In this document: positions 5,477 through 6,166 of the stretch, one piece after another
How positions within the stretch are numbered: position 1 is the stretch's first letter
Layout of the letters: each line of letters opens with the position of its first letter
NCBI GenBank assembly: GCA_030592145.1
Contig: JAUVKJ010000114.1
Span: forward strand, 1-6,166
Direction: 5' to 3'
From: Bacteroides sp.
GTDB lineage: Bacteria > Bacteroidota > Bacteroidia > Bacteroidales > SM23-62
Length of the DNA stretch: 6,166 nucleotides
Program-made: the position numbers and the translations under genes
Notes under the pieces: model-generated
Databases searched by the model: none
Told to the model about the DNA's origin: nothing
Seen by the model: the letters and a program-made list of their open reading frames with translations, nothing else

Positions 5477-6166
5477 TTATTGTATAAAACTGGAACTGAT
5501 GGACTCATAATTGTATACTTTATTGATCACATCAGCAAAAAGTTCAGCCACGGAGATAACCCTGATTTTGGAACTTTCCCTGGGGAGGGGTATGGTATCG
5601 GTAACGATAATTTCCTTAATGTTTGAATTTTCGATCTTCTTATAGGCGTCACCTGACAATACCGGGTGGGTGGCGCAGACCCTTACAGAATTGGCTCCTT
5701 CAATCATCATCATGTCGGCGGCAAGGCATATGGTTCCTGCAGTATCGATCATATCATCAATGATGACAACATCTTTGTTCTTAAGTTCCCCGATCACCTT
5801 GATGTCTTCCACCACATTGGCCTTTTTTCTAAGTTTATAACCGATCACCATGTCGGTATTCATGAAGCGTGAATAGGCATTCGCCCTTTTGGTCCCGCCC
5901 ATGTCTGGAGCAGCGATCGTGAGATTCTCAAGTTCCAGGCTTTTAAGGTAAGGTACGAAAAGCGAGGAAGCATACAGGTGATCAACGGGTAAATCGAAAA
6001 ATCCCTGAAGCTGGTCCGCGTGAAGATCCATGGTCATAACCCTGTCCACCCCGGCGGCAGTAAGCAGGTTGGCGACCAGTTTGGCTCCGATTGGAGCCCT
6101 TGGTTTATCCTTCCTGTCCTGCCGGGCAAAACCAAAATAGGGTATTACTGCCACGATCTTGTAAGC
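5477..6166 (-). CDS. prs: Ribose-phosphate pyrophosphokinase (PRPP synthetase), 5' end beyond the window
   Basis: Class I PRPP synthetase, EC 2.7.6.1: transfers pyrophosphate from ATP to ribose 5-phosphate to make PRPP for purine, pyrimidine, NAD, His and Trp synthesis in the cytoplasm. The last 229 residues are present; the frame is open to the right edge, so roughly the first quarter is missing. Visible landmarks are AVIPYFGFARQDRKDKPRAP (ATP-binding part), MTMDLHADQLQGFFD (metal and substrate-binding region with its His), APDMGGTKRANAYS, the flexible-loop region KLRKKANVVEDIKVIGEL, and the PRPP/ribose-phosphate loop VVIIDDMIDTAGTI. A GTG at 6152-6154 inside the frame is not the start, because conserved PRPP synthetase sequence continues before it. 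It is the first gene of the prs-rplY-pth cluster seen here. Confidence 0.97.
   Translation of the reverse strand, partial: AYKIVAVIPYFGFARQDRKDKPRAPIGAKLVANLLTAAGVDRVMTMDLHADQLQGFFDLPVDHLYASSLFVPYLKSLELENLTIAAPDMGGTKRANAYSRFMNTDMVIGYKLRKKANVVEDIKVIGELKNKDVVIIDDMIDTAGTICLAADMMMIEGANSVRVCATHPVLSGDAYKKIENSNIKEIIVTDTIPLPRESSKIRVISVAELFADVINKVYNYESISSSFIQ

Overview
The window looks like chromosomal housekeeping DNA from a member of the Bacteroidota, most likely Bacteroidales or a close relative. Four things point there: the RprX/RprY-type kinase and regulator pair, a DUF4924-type protein, the Bacteroidota form of lysophospholipid acyltransferase (NHQNAMMD and EGNHGDKRRL motifs), and promoter candidates with the Bacteroides -7 element TAnnTTTG. 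Shine-Dalgarno sequences are mostly absent. All intact genes lie on the minus strand, so transcription runs from the right edge to the left.

Right part (about 6166 to 4094): the end of prs (PRPP synthetase, cut by the window edge), then rplY/ctc (ribosomal protein L25, CTC form) and pth (peptidyl-tRNA hydrolase). This prs-ctc-pth order is widespread in bacteria. rplY has its own promoter candidate overlapping the prs stop and a leader of about 80 nt with a hairpin. pth starts 12 nt after rplY, apparently at a TTG codon, and contains a perfect 13-bp inverted repeat. The unit ends at a GGATCC stem-loop terminator.

Middle part (4087 to 1047): a tight four-gene operon. A membrane histidine kinase and its OmpR-family regulator are followed, with gaps of 34, 7 and 16 nt, by an HslR-like S4 RNA-binding protein and a DUF4924 protein. 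Upstream of the kinase is a well-formed Bacteroides-type promoter, directly preceded by two copies of TGTTAAAG at an 11-bp period. That is the geometry expected for an OmpR-family regulator and suggests autoregulation.

Left part (1046 to 1): the only plus-strand gene is a flavin reductase family gene that has lost its central FMN-binding part through an internal deletion and frame change, so it is a pseudogene. To its left, divergently oriented and cut by the window edge, is a lysophospholipid acyltransferase family gene.

I see no mobile element, CRISPR array, tRNA or rRNA, and no clear new multi-gene system. The best leads are the decayed flavin reductase, the repeat-flanked kinase promoter, the hairpin inside pth, and the coupling of a two-component system with a ribosome-rescue-type S4 protein.
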